Source of the DNA: Polaribacter vadi
GTDB taxonomy: Bacteria; Bacteroidota; Bacteroidia; Flavobacteriales; Flavobacteriaceae
Direction of reading: 5' to 3'
Assembly: GCF_018861005.1 (NCBI RefSeq)
Contig: NZ_JAHKQL010000009.1
Span: forward strand, 42,059-106,058
DNA: 64,000 bases
The notes beneath the pieces were generated by a model. The model did no database searches. It was not told where the DNA came from and worked only from the letters and a program-made list of their open reading frames with translations. Below are positions 17,754 to 26,789 of the stretch, in pieces (the first letter of the stretch is position 1; each line of letters opens with the position of its first letter). Both the position numbers and the translations under genes were made by a program.

Positions 17754-18653
17754 ATGTGGATGTATTTGGGGCTTTTAGCCGCACTTTTTTTAGGGTTTCA
17801 TAGCATCATAAAAAAACAAGTTGTTAAAAATAATGAGGTTTTACCTGTATTAACAATTACTTTATCTGCCGGATTTTTAGTTTTCTTACCTTTTTTTATC
17901 GGTTCAATTGTAAATCCTGAATATTTTAAATCAATAGGATTCTATATTGAAGAATTGCCAATAGAAAAACACGGTTTTATTTTTATAAAATCTATGATTA
18001 TGGCTGCTTCTTGGGTTTTAGCTTACAGTGCTTTAAAACATTTACCAATTACAATTGTAGCTCCAATACGTTCTGCAGGTCCGTTTTTTACTTTTATTGG
18101 AGCTATATTTATATTTAAAGAAGAGCCAAACATTTATCAATGGATTGGTTTTTTTCTGATTATTTTCTCAGTGATATTGTATTCTAAAATCGGAAAAATA
18201 GAAGGTATTATTTTTAAAAGTAACAAATGGATTTTTGCAATAATAGCAGCTACTTTTTTAGGAGCCTCAAGTGGTTTGTACGATAAATTTTTGGTGCAAA
18301 GCCTACATTTAAATCCGCAAACATTACTGTTCTGGTTTTGCTTTTATACTCTATTGATTTTATTGGTTATACTAAGTGTAATGTGGTTTCCTTTTAAAGA
18401 AAAAAGAGCAAAATTTAAATGGAGTTGGTTAATCCCTTTAGTAGGGTTGTTGTTGTATACTGCAGATTATTTTTATTTTAAAGCATTACAAGATCCTGAA
18501 GCTTTAATTATGTTGTTATCAGCCATAAAAAGAAGTCAATTATTAATCACAGTAGTTATTGGTGGATTTATTTTTAAAGAAAAAAACAAACGTAAAAAGA
18601 TTGTGCCTCTAATAGGAATTATGATTGGTGTTTTTCTGATTTTAAATTCTTAG
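17754..18653 (+). CDS. EamA/DMT-family permease
   Basis: 299 residues with ten predicted transmembrane helices in two halves (EamA repeats about 2-140 and 155-297). Diagnostic stretches are the short first-half motif VLAYSALKHLPITIVAPIRS and the matching second-half stretch DYFYFKALQDPEALIMLLSAIKRSQ. Each half ends with an IFKEE- or IFKEK-type helix. Drug/metabolite transporters of this family export or import small metabolites; the substrate cannot be read from the sequence. The gene lies behind the tRNA terminator and before a hairpin shared with the thr operon end. Confidence 0.85.
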   Translation: MWMYLGLLAALFLGFHSIIKKQVVKNNEVLPVLTITLSAGFLVFLPFFIGSIVNPEYFKSIGFYIEELPIEKHGFIFIKSMIMAASWVLAYSALKHLPITIVAPIRSAGPFFTFIGAIFIFKEEPNIYQWIGFFLIIFSVILYSKIGKIEGIIFKSNKWIFAIIAATFLGASSGLYDKFLVQSLHLNPQTLLFWFCFYTLLILLVILSVMWFPFKEKRAKFKWSWLIPLVGLLLYTADYFYFKALQDPEALIMLLSAIKRSQLLITVVIGGFIFKEKNKRKKIVPLIGIMIGVFLILNS

Positions 18654-18690
18654 TTTTTAATAGTTTGGTTGGTATATTGTATCCTACTAA

Positions 18691-18740
18691 TAAAAATAGC
18701 TTCCAATTTTAATAAATAATTTTATTAGAACTGGAAGCTA
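18691..18740 (-). terminator. Terminator of the thr operon
   Basis: TAGCTTCCA (18697-18705) pairs with TGGAAGCTA (18732-18740). The inner A/T-rich arms extend the stem to roughly 20 bp with mismatches. On the minus strand the stem is followed by a T-rich run, so it fits the end of thrC. It lies between two convergent genes. Confidence 0.65.
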
Positions 18741-18770
18741 ATAGCTTTTAATATAGTAAGAGAAATATAT

Positions 18771-20054
18771 TTATTTCATTAAATACGCTTTCAAGTCTTC
18801 GTAAGTAGCTGCTTTTAATGCCACTTTTGTATTGTTAATTACTTTTTTAATCTGCTCAGGAATTTCAACTTTAACAGGCAAAGTTTCTTCTACAACATCT
18901 AAGAATTTTACTGGATGAGCAGTTTCTAAGAAAACACCAAATTCGTTTTCTTTTAATCCATGTTTTTTTAATCCTAAGAAACCAACAGCTCCATGAGGAT
19001 CTGCTACATAACCTGAATTTTCATAGATTTTTTTCATTGTTGCTCGAGTTTCATCATCAGAAAAACTATAAGAAGAAAAAGCACTTTTTAACAATTCTAA
19101 ATCGTTGTTAAATAATTCTCTAATTCTAATAAAGTTACTTGGGTTACCAACATCCATAGCATTAGAAATGGTTGCTTTTGATGGTTTAGGAGAGTAAACT
19201 CCATCCACTAAATAATTAGGGACAGTGTCATTTACGTTTGTTGATGCTATAAAATGTTTGATAGGTAAACCTAATTTTTGTGCCATTATTCCTGCACAAA
19301 TATTACCAAAATTACCACTTGGGACAGAGAAAATAAGGTCTTTATGTTGTTTGTGTAATTCTTTATAAGCAAAGAAAAAGTAAAACATTTGTGGTAACCA
19401 ACGTGCAACATTTATAGAGTTAGCAGAAGTTAAAGTTCGCTCTATGTCTTCATCTAAAAAAGCAGTTTTTACCATATCTTGGCAATCATCAAAAACACCA
19501 TCTACTTCTAAAGCTGTAATATTTTTACCTAAAGTAGTTAATTGTTTTTCTTGAATATCGCTCACTTTACCTGAAGGATACAAAATAACCACATTTACGC
19601 CTTTTGCACTTAAAAATCCGTTAGCAACAGCACCTCCTGTATCACCAGAAGTAGCAACTAAAACAGTAACTTCATTGTCATTATCTTTGTTAAAATACTC
19701 CAAGCATTTTGCCATAAATTTTGCACCAACATCTTTAAAAGCCATTGTTGGTCCGTGAAACAATTCTAAAGTTGCAATATTATCATCAACCTTAACCACA
19801 GGAAAATCAAAAGAAACAGTTTCTGCAATAATTTCTTTTAAAATGTCTGTTGGTATTTCATCACCTACAAATTGTTTTATGGCTTCAAAGGCAATTTCGT
19901 GGTTGGAGTAATCAGAAATATTATCAATAAAATCTTTTGATAATGGAGTGATGTTTTCTGGAAAATAAATTCCTCTATCTTTTGCTAAGCCTTCTACAAC
20001 AGCGTTTTTAAAAGTTGTATTTGGCGATTTATGATGTAAACTGTAATAGTTCAT
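18771..20054 (-). CDS. thrC: Threonine synthase
   Basis: 427 residues. It converts O-phosphohomoserine to threonine with PLP, the last step of threonine synthesis. The PLP lysine is K107 in HGPTMAFKDVGAKF. Further signatures are VLVATSGDTGGAVANGF, SVPSGNFGNICAGIMA and the C-terminal ADPHGAVGFLGL. It is the third gene of thrA-thrB-thrC on the minus strand, separated from thrB by 87 bases that contain an inverted repeat. The start ATG 20054 fits the family (MNYYSLHHKSP). Confidence 0.97.
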   Translation of the reverse strand: MNYYSLHHKSPNTTFKNAVVEGLAKDRGIYFPENITPLSKDFIDNISDYSNHEIAFEAIKQFVGDEIPTDILKEIIAETVSFDFPVVKVDDNIATLELFHGPTMAFKDVGAKFMAKCLEYFNKDNDNEVTVLVATSGDTGGAVANGFLSAKGVNVVILYPSGKVSDIQEKQLTTLGKNITALEVDGVFDDCQDMVKTAFLDEDIERTLTSANSINVARWLPQMFYFFFAYKELHKQHKDLIFSVPSGNFGNICAGIMAQKLGLPIKHFIASTNVNDTVPNYLVDGVYSPKPSKATISNAMDVGNPSNFIRIRELFNNDLELLKSAFSSYSFSDDETRATMKKIYENSGYVADPHGAVGFLGLKKHGLKENEFGVFLETAHPVKFLDVVEETLPVKVEIPEQIKKVINNTKVALKAATYEDLKAYLMK

Positions 20055-20064
20055 TGTGTTTTTT

Positions 20065-20132
20065 GCTTTAAGCCATAAGCTCTATGCTTTTGGCAAAATG
20101 AAACAAAGTGCTTAAAGTTTATGGCTTTAAGC
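20065..20132. repeat. Inverted repeat between thrB and thrC
   Basis: GCTTTAAGCCATAA (20065-20078) and TTATGGCTTTAAGC (20119-20132) are complementary at 13 of 14 positions. The 40-base loop contains a second partial copy of the motif. There is no T run after the stem on the minus strand, so it is not a normal terminator. It may stabilise the message or be a remnant of an intergenic repeat family. Confidence 0.6.
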
Positions 20133-20141
20133 ATATTGCAA

Positions 20142-21062
20142 TTATATAATTTTTATTCCTTCTGGATTTACTTTTGATGTATAAAGTTCGAAATCAACTC
20201 CTTTGTTTCTGTAGCTTCTTTCAATTGCATTGTAAACCTCTTTTACATTTTCATCGCCTTTACAAAGTGCAAAAATGGTAGGTCCAGAACCAGAAATTCC
20301 AGCACCTAAAGCACCTGCTTTTAATGCTGCTTTTTGTACATCATCAAAATAAGGAATTAGTTTTTTACGATGTGGTTCTACAATAATATCTACCAAAGAA
20401 TTGCTGATTAAATTATAATCGTTTGTATGTAAACCAGAAATTAGTCCGCCAACATTTGCCCATTGTGTAACAGCATCTTTTAATGCAATTTCTGTTGGTA
20501 AAACGGCTCTTGCATCTTTGGTTTTTATTTCTATTTGTGGATGAATTGCCACAAGTCTTAATTCATTTGGTACAGGTAATTTTACAATATCTAAGGGTTC
20601 GTAACTTCTAATTAGTACAAAACCGCCATAAATTGCTGCAGCCACATTATCTGCAATCGGACTTCCGCAAGCAACTTCTTCGCCAAACATGGCAAATTTT
20701 GTTAATTCTAATTCAGAGTAGATGTTGCCTAATAATTGATTTGCGCCAAAAGCAGCACCAGCAGCACTTGCAGCAGAACTACCCAATCCACTTCCTGGAG
20801 AAAATCCTTTATGAATAGTGAGTTGCACACCAAAATCTGCATTTGAATCCAACAGCATTTTTTTAACTACAGCACTTGCAGCGTTTTTATCTACATCGTA
20901 AGTTAAATCTGCACCAGTAATATTGGTAATTTCTACACCTTTGTTTGGCGTTTTGGTAAATGTCATTTCATCACCAATTTCATCAACAGCAAACCCCAAA
21001 GAATCATAACCACAAGAAACATTGGCAACAGTTGCAGGAGAAAATATTTTTAAGTAATCCAT
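20142..21062 (-). CDS. thrB: Homoserine kinase
   Basis: 306 residues, GHMP kinase family. It phosphorylates homoserine with ATP. The ATP-binding glycine/serine loop is FSPGSGLGSSAASAAGAAFG (about residues 90-109). The N-terminal ATVANVSCGYDSLG substrate motif and the C-terminal GAGISGSGPTIFAL motif are both present. It is the middle gene of the thr operon, 92 bases after thrA. The start ATG 21062 gives the expected MDYLKIFSPATVAN N-terminus. Confidence 0.97.
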   Translation of the reverse strand: MDYLKIFSPATVANVSCGYDSLGFAVDEIGDEMTFTKTPNKGVEITNITGADLTYDVDKNAASAVVKKMLLDSNADFGVQLTIHKGFSPGSGLGSSAASAAGAAFGANQLLGNIYSELELTKFAMFGEEVACGSPIADNVAAAIYGGFVLIRSYEPLDIVKLPVPNELRLVAIHPQIEIKTKDARAVLPTEIALKDAVTQWANVGGLISGLHTNDYNLISNSLVDIIVEPHRKKLIPYFDDVQKAALKAGALGAGISGSGPTIFALCKGDENVKEVYNAIERSYRNKGVDFELYTSKVNPEGIKII

Positions 21063-21154
21063 TTATTTTTTATTAAAAAATTTAAAATTCAAGAATTAAA
21101 AAATTATAAACAAATGAAATGTTTAAATGTTTATATTCTTCAATTTTTTAATAA

Positions 21155-23593
21155 TTATTGATTCGCAATTCTAATAACATCAGCAAAAATACCAGAAGCA
21201 GTTACATCTGCACCAGCACCTGCGCCTTTTATAATTAAAGGATTTTCTGGATATCTGTCTGTAAAAAATAATACAATATTATCACTACCTTCTAAATTGT
21301 AAAAAGGATGATCTGCAGGTATGTTCTGTAAACCTACATTTGCTTTTCCGTCTACAAATTCTGCTACATATTTTAAACGACAATCTTTATCATTGGCTTG
21401 TTTAAATATATCTTGAAAATGACTTTCGTGCTTTGTTAAGGCTGCATAAAAATCATCATTATTTTTAGTTTTTAAAGCTTCTTCAGGTAAAAAAGCATTG
21501 TTTTTAATGTCTTCTAATTCCATTTTAAAACCACTTTCTCTAGCAAGAATTAAAATTTTTCTGGCCACATCTACACCACTTAAATCAATTTTTGGATCTG
21601 GTTCTGTATACCCTTCTTTTTGTGCCTGAGCAACAACATCATGAAATGTGGAGTCTTTATCAAAATTATTAAAAACAAAGTTTAAACTACCAGATAAAAC
21701 TGCTTGAATTTTATGAATTTGATCACCAGAATTCACTAAATTTTTAAGTGTATCTATAATTGGTAAACCTGCACCAACATTGGTTTCGAATAAAAATGAA
21801 GCGTTGTATTTTTTAGATACTTCTTTTAGTTTTTTATAATTATAAAAACTAGAAGCACAAGCAATTTTGTTGCAAGTAACTACAGAAATGCTGTCTCTTA
21901 AATATTTTTCATATACTTCAGAAACTTGTTGATTTGCTGTATTGTCTATAAAAACACTGTTTCTATGATTGGCTTCTTTTACTTTTATGTAAAAATTATC
22001 TAAACTGGTTGGTTCTCCATTTTCTAATAAATCTTTCCAGTTATCTAAGTTAATTCCAGAATCGTCAAAAACCATTTTTCTAGAATTAGAGATACCAATT
22101 ACTCGAATGTTTAGTTTTAAATTTTCTTTTAAAAATTTCTTTTGTTGATGTATTTGTGCTAAAAAACGCTCGCCAACATTACCTACACCTGTTACAAACA
22201 AGTTTAATTGTTTGGTTCTTTCTTCAAAAAATTGTTCGTGTAAAGTGTTTAATGCCTTTTTAGCATCGTATTTATTAATAACTGCAGAGATGTTTTTTTC
22301 TGATGAACCTTGTGCAATAGCTCTAACATTTACATTATTTCTACCCAAAGCACTAAACATTTGTCCGCTTAAACCTTGGTAGTTTTTCATGCTCTCACCA
22401 ACCACAGCTATAATTGCCAAATCGTTTTCTACAATAATTGGCTTAATCTTTTTTCTGTATATTTCTATACTAAAAGTTTCATCTAAAATGGTTTTTGCTT
22501 TTTCTGCATCTAAATCATAAACACCCACACAAATAGAGTGTTCTGATGATGCTTGAGTAATAAATACTACATTTATTTTGGCTACAGAAAGTGCTTCGAA
22601 TAAACGTTTAGAAAAACCAGGAATACCAATCATTCCACCACCTTCTAAAGTAATTAAACTAATATCTTCTATATGCGAAATTCCTTTTACTTCATTTCCA
22701 TTTTCAGGATCGTTAGAAATTAACGTTCCGAAATTTTCAGGATCGAAAGTGTTTTTAATTCTGATAGGAATATTTTTTCTTAAAGCAGGTTGAATTGTTG
22801 GTGGATATAAAACCTTTGCACCAAAGTGCGATAATTCCATAGCTTCTTCGTAAGAAATTTCGGAAATTGGATACGCTTGTTTTACAATTCTAGGATTTGC
22901 AGTAAACATTCCACTAACGTCTGTCCAGATTTGCAATTCATTAGCATTTAAAGCTGCAGCATAAATGGCAGCAGAAAAATCAGAACCACCTCTACCTAAA
23001 GTTGTAGTTTCGCCAGCTGTGTTCGATGAAATAAATCCACCTAAAACTGCAATTCTATGTTGATTATCATGAAAAAAGATGGCAATATTTTTATTTGTAA
23101 CCTCAAAATTTACTTGAGCATTTAAATACTCATCATTGGTAACAATTAAATCTCTACTTTCTTTATGAGTAGCATCTAAAGTTTCTTTTGCTGCATTTGC
23201 AATGATATAAGAAGATAATCGTTCTCCAAAACTAGAAACTTTTGCTAATGTTTTATTAGATAATTCTTGAAGTAAAAAGATCCCTTCGTAAATAGAAATT
23301 AAACGATCGAATAAATAGGTAATTTCATCTGAAACCTCTTTTTTATTTTTGATAATTAAATCATCAATTACTCTAAAATGTAATTCTTTAATTAACTCTA
23401 AAATTTCTTTAGCAGCAGTAATATCTTCTAAAGCTTCATTTGCTCCTGCTAAAAGTTTGTCTGTAGTTTTGCCAAAGGCAGATACAATAACTGCTACTTT
23501 TTGTTCTTCTGATGTTTTTGCAATAATGCTTAAAACTTGTTTTATTTTTTCTGAATTGGCTACTGATGAGCCTCCGAATTTTAATACTTTCAT
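21155..23593 (-). CDS. thrA: Bifunctional aspartokinase / homoserine dehydrogenase I
   Basis: 812 residues, the fused enzyme that starts and branches threonine synthesis. The aspartokinase domain spans about 1-290 (KFGGSSVANSEKI at the N-terminus, SAFGKTTD, FGERLSS, GRGGSDFSAA). Two ACT regulatory repeats span about 305-455 (GGGMIGIPGFSKRLFEAL, and GESMKNYQGLSGQMFSALG). Homoserine dehydrogenase runs from about 460 to 812, with the nucleotide loop FVTGVGNVGERFLAQI and the catalytic region NVGAGLPIIDTLKNL...GYTEPDPKIDLSGVDVARK. Threonine feedback through the ACT domains is expected from the family. It is the first gene of the operon, preceded by a threonine-rich leader peptide at 23687-23731. 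Confidence 0.97.
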   Translation of the reverse strand: MKVLKFGGSSVANSEKIKQVLSIIAKTSEEQKVAVIVSAFGKTTDKLLAGANEALEDITAAKEILELIKELHFRVIDDLIIKNKKEVSDEITYLFDRLISIYEGIFLLQELSNKTLAKVSSFGERLSSYIIANAAKETLDATHKESRDLIVTNDEYLNAQVNFEVTNKNIAIFFHDNQHRIAVLGGFISSNTAGETTTLGRGGSDFSAAIYAAALNANELQIWTDVSGMFTANPRIVKQAYPISEISYEEAMELSHFGAKVLYPPTIQPALRKNIPIRIKNTFDPENFGTLISNDPENGNEVKGISHIEDISLITLEGGGMIGIPGFSKRLFEALSVAKINVVFITQASSEHSICVGVYDLDAEKAKTILDETFSIEIYRKKIKPIIVENDLAIIAVVGESMKNYQGLSGQMFSALGRNNVNVRAIAQGSSEKNISAVINKYDAKKALNTLHEQFFEERTKQLNLFVTGVGNVGERFLAQIHQQKKFLKENLKLNIRVIGISNSRKMVFDDSGINLDNWKDLLENGEPTSLDNFYIKVKEANHRNSVFIDNTANQQVSEVYEKYLRDSISVVTCNKIACASSFYNYKKLKEVSKKYNASFLFETNVGAGLPIIDTLKNLVNSGDQIHKIQAVLSGSLNFVFNNFDKDSTFHDVVAQAQKEGYTEPDPKIDLSGVDVARKILILARESGFKMELEDIKNNAFLPEEALKTKNNDDFYAALTKHESHFQDIFKQANDKDCRLKYVAEFVDGKANVGLQNIPADHPFYNLEGSDNIVLFFTDRYPENPLIIKGAGAGADVTASGIFADVIRIANQ

Positions 23594-23686
23594 CTTAAAT
23601 TGATAAATAGTTTGTAATTTTTTTTGTTTTTATTTCGATGTGTACGAAACAATAAATAACCTGAGTAATATGTATATAGTAAACCC

Positions 23687-23731
23687 CTAAAGGGTAATAG
23701 TTGTAGTTGTTGTGCGAATAATGGTGTTCAT
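23687..23731 (-). CDS. Threonine operon leader peptide
   Basis: A 14-codon ORF reading MNTIIRTTTTTITL then TAG. Seven codons are threonine, five of them in a row, and three are isoleucine: the classical composition of a thr attenuator leader. It lies about 90 bases upstream of thrA, on the same strand, inside the otherwise gene-free 322-base region 23594-23915. A -7 box lies about 65 bases further upstream. Ribosome stalling at scarce Thr-tRNA is the expected sensor. I cannot find a GC-rich hairpin with a T run between the leader and thrA, so the output step is unclear. Confidence 0.85.
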   Translation of the reverse strand: MNTIIRTTTTTITL

Positions 23732-23795
23732 AGAAATACATACTACAGAAGTAGTTTTAGAAGAATTTGTATTTAATTTAGAAAGATTCACACCA

Positions 23796-23803
23796 CAAAA
23801 ATA
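23796..23803 (-). promoter_or_regulatory. -7 box of the thr operon
   Basis: TATTTTTG on the minus strand matches TAnnTTTG and would place the transcript start near 23789, leaving about 58 bases before the leader-peptide ATG. No clear -33 element is seen. Confidence 0.4.
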
Positions 23804-23915
23804 GAAGTATTATTTATTTTGATGGGTTTAGATGCGTATTATTTTATGTAAATTATTAAAAAATGTATAGTTCGTAATAATTGTTAAAATAATTAATAAT
23901 AATTTAGTATTTAAT

Positions 23916-25469
23916 TTATTTCTTTGATTTTTCTTTAATTATCAAAGCAATAGGTTTGTTTTTTATTTTACTTTCTAACCAAGAAAGAATGTCTAAATAC
24001 AAAAATGCTCTTTTTTCATAAGGATGATTTTCAAACTTTTGCAGTTTGGCGTGTATTTTTTTGAACTCATTTTTAATTTCATGAGGAAAAACATCGCTCA
24101 AGTCTCTAATAGATGTTAAGAAAATCTTTTGAACTTCTTGCAGGTTTTCCATTTTTAATAGAAACTTATAAGTATCTAAAAACTGTCTTTCTAAATCGTA
24201 ATCTAATCCGCATTCGTAATGCGCAATCAAATTTAAAATTCTTGCAAAACACTGTAAATCTTCTGCAGAGCTTAAATTTTTAGACTTTATAATTTTCTGT
24301 AAATAGCTAATGCATAGTTCGTTTTTACCCATTCCAAAGTACAAACAAGCAATTTTGTAATATAGCATTACAATATAATGGCTATCTAATCTGTTTCTGT
24401 AATCTTGTATTTTTTGATTAATGATTTCAACCAAGTATTCTCCTTCAGAAAAAGTAGCTTCTAAAAAATGTAAGTGCAATTTATTAGCATACAAATACTG
24501 AAAAATTAAAAGCTCTGTATTTGTGTTCGATGGAATTGTATTTTGCTCAATTTCTTCTTCAAAAGCGATTAACTCTCTTTTAAAAGTAGATTTTTTCTTT
24601 ACAAAAAAAGAAGCCTCTAATAAGTAATTGATCCCTTTTAAGTAAAAAACAGGATGTTGTAAAATATGCTTTTTGTCTTCTTTAAATAAATCTACCCATT
24701 TTCTTGCATACTTGTAACTCTGTAAAAAATCTTGAGTTAAGAAACTATACCATAAATGCGATTTGTAAAGCCATAATTTTTCTCTAAAACCTAAATCTTC
24801 AAAATTATATTTAGGTAATCTTTTATGAAAATATTGATTAATAAACTCTAATTCTTCATTGTTTTTTACATATCCATTTTGTAATAAATGGCTGTACAAT
24901 TGCAATGATAAATTAGACAATTTACTGGCTATTACATTTTGCTGGCTTAATGTTTTGGCTTGTACCGAAAGTTGATCTGCTCTGTTGCTTAAACTTCTTG
25001 TAATGTATTGAGTTTCTATTACTTTTTCGAGTTCAACAATTTCGTAGGCAATGTTTTTTTCTTCGTTTTCTAAGGCTAGATTTTTGGCTTTATCCAATAA
25101 CTTTAAACTCTGTTTGTATAATCCTTTTTGATATAAAACTGTTGCAAAATCTAGTTGCTCTCTTATCTGAATTCTAATATTTTTATGAGCAGGATTTAAA
25201 CGTAAACTAATTAAAATCTGCTTGTATAAATGCGCTTTTAAATTTGATAGTTGTTGTTTGGAGACAATTCCGCTATTAATAATTACTTTTTCATCATAGA
25301 TTTTTAGCTTTTCTAAAAACTTGAAAAGCGAAAAAAACTTGGCGTCAATATTACCACCTAATCTACCAACATATAAGTTGAATTGCCTCTTTTCAGACTT
25401 GGTTAAAGACTTGATTAATATAAAAAGAGCATCGTTTTGATTATTGACTGATGTAGTAGTTTTACTCAT
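23916..25469 (-). CDS. Conserved helical-repeat protein of unknown function
   Basis: 517 residues from ATG 25469 (MSKTTTSVNNQNDALF). A further in-frame ATG 33 codons upstream is less likely, as it would leave almost no room before leuA. The protein is almost wholly alpha-helical, with aromatic/leucine-rich repeats reminiscent of TPR arrays (YQKGLYKQSLKLLDKAKNLA; AYEIVELEKVIETQ). The N-terminal motif LIKSLTKSEKRQFNLYV is highly basic. No signal peptide or membrane segment. I recall similar proteins throughout Flavobacteriia, but no assigned role. It is divergent from leuA, and the 131-base region between them holds both promoters. Confidence 0.7.
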   Translation of the reverse strand: MSKTTTSVNNQNDALFILIKSLTKSEKRQFNLYVGRLGGNIDAKFFSLFKFLEKLKIYDEKVIINSGIVSKQQLSNLKAHLYKQILISLRLNPAHKNIRIQIREQLDFATVLYQKGLYKQSLKLLDKAKNLALENEEKNIAYEIVELEKVIETQYITRSLSNRADQLSVQAKTLSQQNVIASKLSNLSLQLYSHLLQNGYVKNNEELEFINQYFHKRLPKYNFEDLGFREKLWLYKSHLWYSFLTQDFLQSYKYARKWVDLFKEDKKHILQHPVFYLKGINYLLEASFFVKKKSTFKRELIAFEEEIEQNTIPSNTNTELLIFQYLYANKLHLHFLEATFSEGEYLVEIINQKIQDYRNRLDSHYIVMLYYKIACLYFGMGKNELCISYLQKIIKSKNLSSAEDLQCFARILNLIAHYECGLDYDLERQFLDTYKFLLKMENLQEVQKIFLTSIRDLSDVFPHEIKNEFKKIHAKLQKFENHPYEKRAFLYLDILSWLESKIKNKPIALIIKEKSKK

Positions 25470-25600
25470 AAATAACTGATTATAAAATACTTGTGTTTTA
25501 GCTAAGTATATTAGAAATCGTACTGAACTGTAAAAATAACCATTTATTTTAATCTCATTAATATACATTTGATTAAATATAAAGATAATCTTTACAAATT

Positions 25601-26776
25601 ATGCAAGATAATAAGGTTCAAATTTTTGATACAACTTTAAGAGATGGAGAGCAAGTGCCTGGTTGTAAGTTAGATACTAATCAAAAATTGGTTATAGCAG
25701 AAAGATTAGATTTACTAGGTGTAAATGTAATTGAAGCTGGTTTTCCTGTTTCTAGTCCTGGAGATTTTACTTCAGTGTCAGAAATAGCTAAAATTGTAAA
25801 AAATGCAACAGTTTGTGGTTTAACTAGAGCTGTAGAAAACGATATAAAAGTAGCAGCAGAAGCATTAAAATTTGCAAATCATCCAAGAATTCATACTGGT
25901 ATTGGTACTAGTGATTCTCATATACAATTCAAGTTTAATTCTACTAGAGAAAAAGTAATTGAAAGAGCTATTAAAGCAGTTTCTTATGCAAAATCTTTTG
26001 TAGAAGATGTAGAGTTTTATGCAGAAGACGCAGGTAGAACTGATAATGAATTTTTAGCAAGAGTATGTGAAGAGGTAATTAAAGCAGGTGCAACTGTTTT
26101 AAATATTCCAGATACTACTGGTTATTGTTTGCCAGAAGAATATGGTGCAAAAATGAAATATTTACGTGAAAACGTAAAAGGAATAGAAAATGTTACACTT
26201 TCTTGTCACTGTCATAACGATTTAGGCCTGGCAACTGCAAACTCAATTTCTGGTGTTATTAATGGTGCTCGTCAAATTGAATGTACCATAAATGGGATTG
26301 GAGAAAGAGCAGGAAATACAGCTTTAGAAGAAGTTGTAATGGTGTTAAAACAACATCCATATTTAAATTTAGAAACCTCTATCAATACAAAATTATTGTA
26401 TGATACAAGTATAATGGTTCGTGAAAGTATGGGAATGCCAGTACAACCTAATAAAGCAATTGTAGGTGCAAATGCATTTGCACATAGTTCTGGAATTCAT
26501 CAAGATGGAGTTATTAAAAACAGAGAAACATACGAAATTATGGATCCTGAAGATGTTGGGGTTACAGAAAGTGCAATTGTGTTAACAGCAAGAAGTGGTA
26601 GAGCAGCTTTAGCTTATAGAGCTAAAAAAATTGGTTACGAATTAACTAAAGTTCAATTAGATACTGCTTACACTTCATTTTTAGAAACTGCTGATAAACA
26701 AAAAGAAGTAAAAGATGATGATATTCATTCTATAATGAAAGAGGTGAATAAAATATCTAAAATAGCAATGGCTTAA
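25601..26776 (+). CDS. leuA: 2-isopropylmalate synthase, short form without regulatory domain
   Basis: 391 residues. It condenses acetyl-CoA with 2-oxoisovalerate, the first leucine-specific step. The HMGL-like TIM barrel (residues 5-275) has the N-terminal [13 protein letters not shown] with the metal aspartate, and the [10 protein letters not shown] histidines. [13 protein letters not shown] and the [13 protein letters not shown] loop follow. It ends after a short linker domain, so the C-terminal allosteric leucine-binding domain of typical ~510-residue LeuA is absent. Direct leucine feedback is therefore unlikely. Citramalate or homocitrate synthase activity is a less likely alternative, given leuB 13 bases downstream. 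I see no leader peptide ahead of it. Confidence 0.9.
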   Translation: MQDNKVQIFDTTLRDGEQVPGCKLDTNQKLVIAERLDLLGVNVIEAGFPVSSPGDFTSVSEIAKIVKNATVCGLTRAVENDIKVAAEALKFANHPRIHTGIGTSDSHIQFKFNSTREKVIERAIKAVSYAKSFVEDVEFYAEDAGRTDNEFLARVCEEVIKAGATVLNIPDTTGYCLPEEYGAKMKYLRENVKGIENVTLSCHCHNDLGLATANSISGVINGARQIECTINGIGERAGNTALEEVVMVLKQHPYLNLETSINTKLLYDTSIMVRESMGMPVQPNKAIVGANAFAHSSGIHQDGVIKNRETYEIMDPEDVGVTESAIVLTARSGRAALAYRAKKIGYELTKVQLDTAYTSFLETADKQKEVKDDDIHSIMKEVNKISKIAMA

Positions 26777-26789
26777 ATGTAATAGAATT

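Noticed and set aside
23676..23700. ACCC/GGGT stem at the end of the thr leader as an attenuator terminator
   Set aside because: The stem is four to five base pairs, overlaps the leader stop codon, and is followed by UUUACUAU rather than a U tract.
25470..25600. Leucine-rich leader peptide upstream of leuA
   Set aside because: I read the plus strand of this gap in all frames and found no short Leu-rich ORF or terminator.
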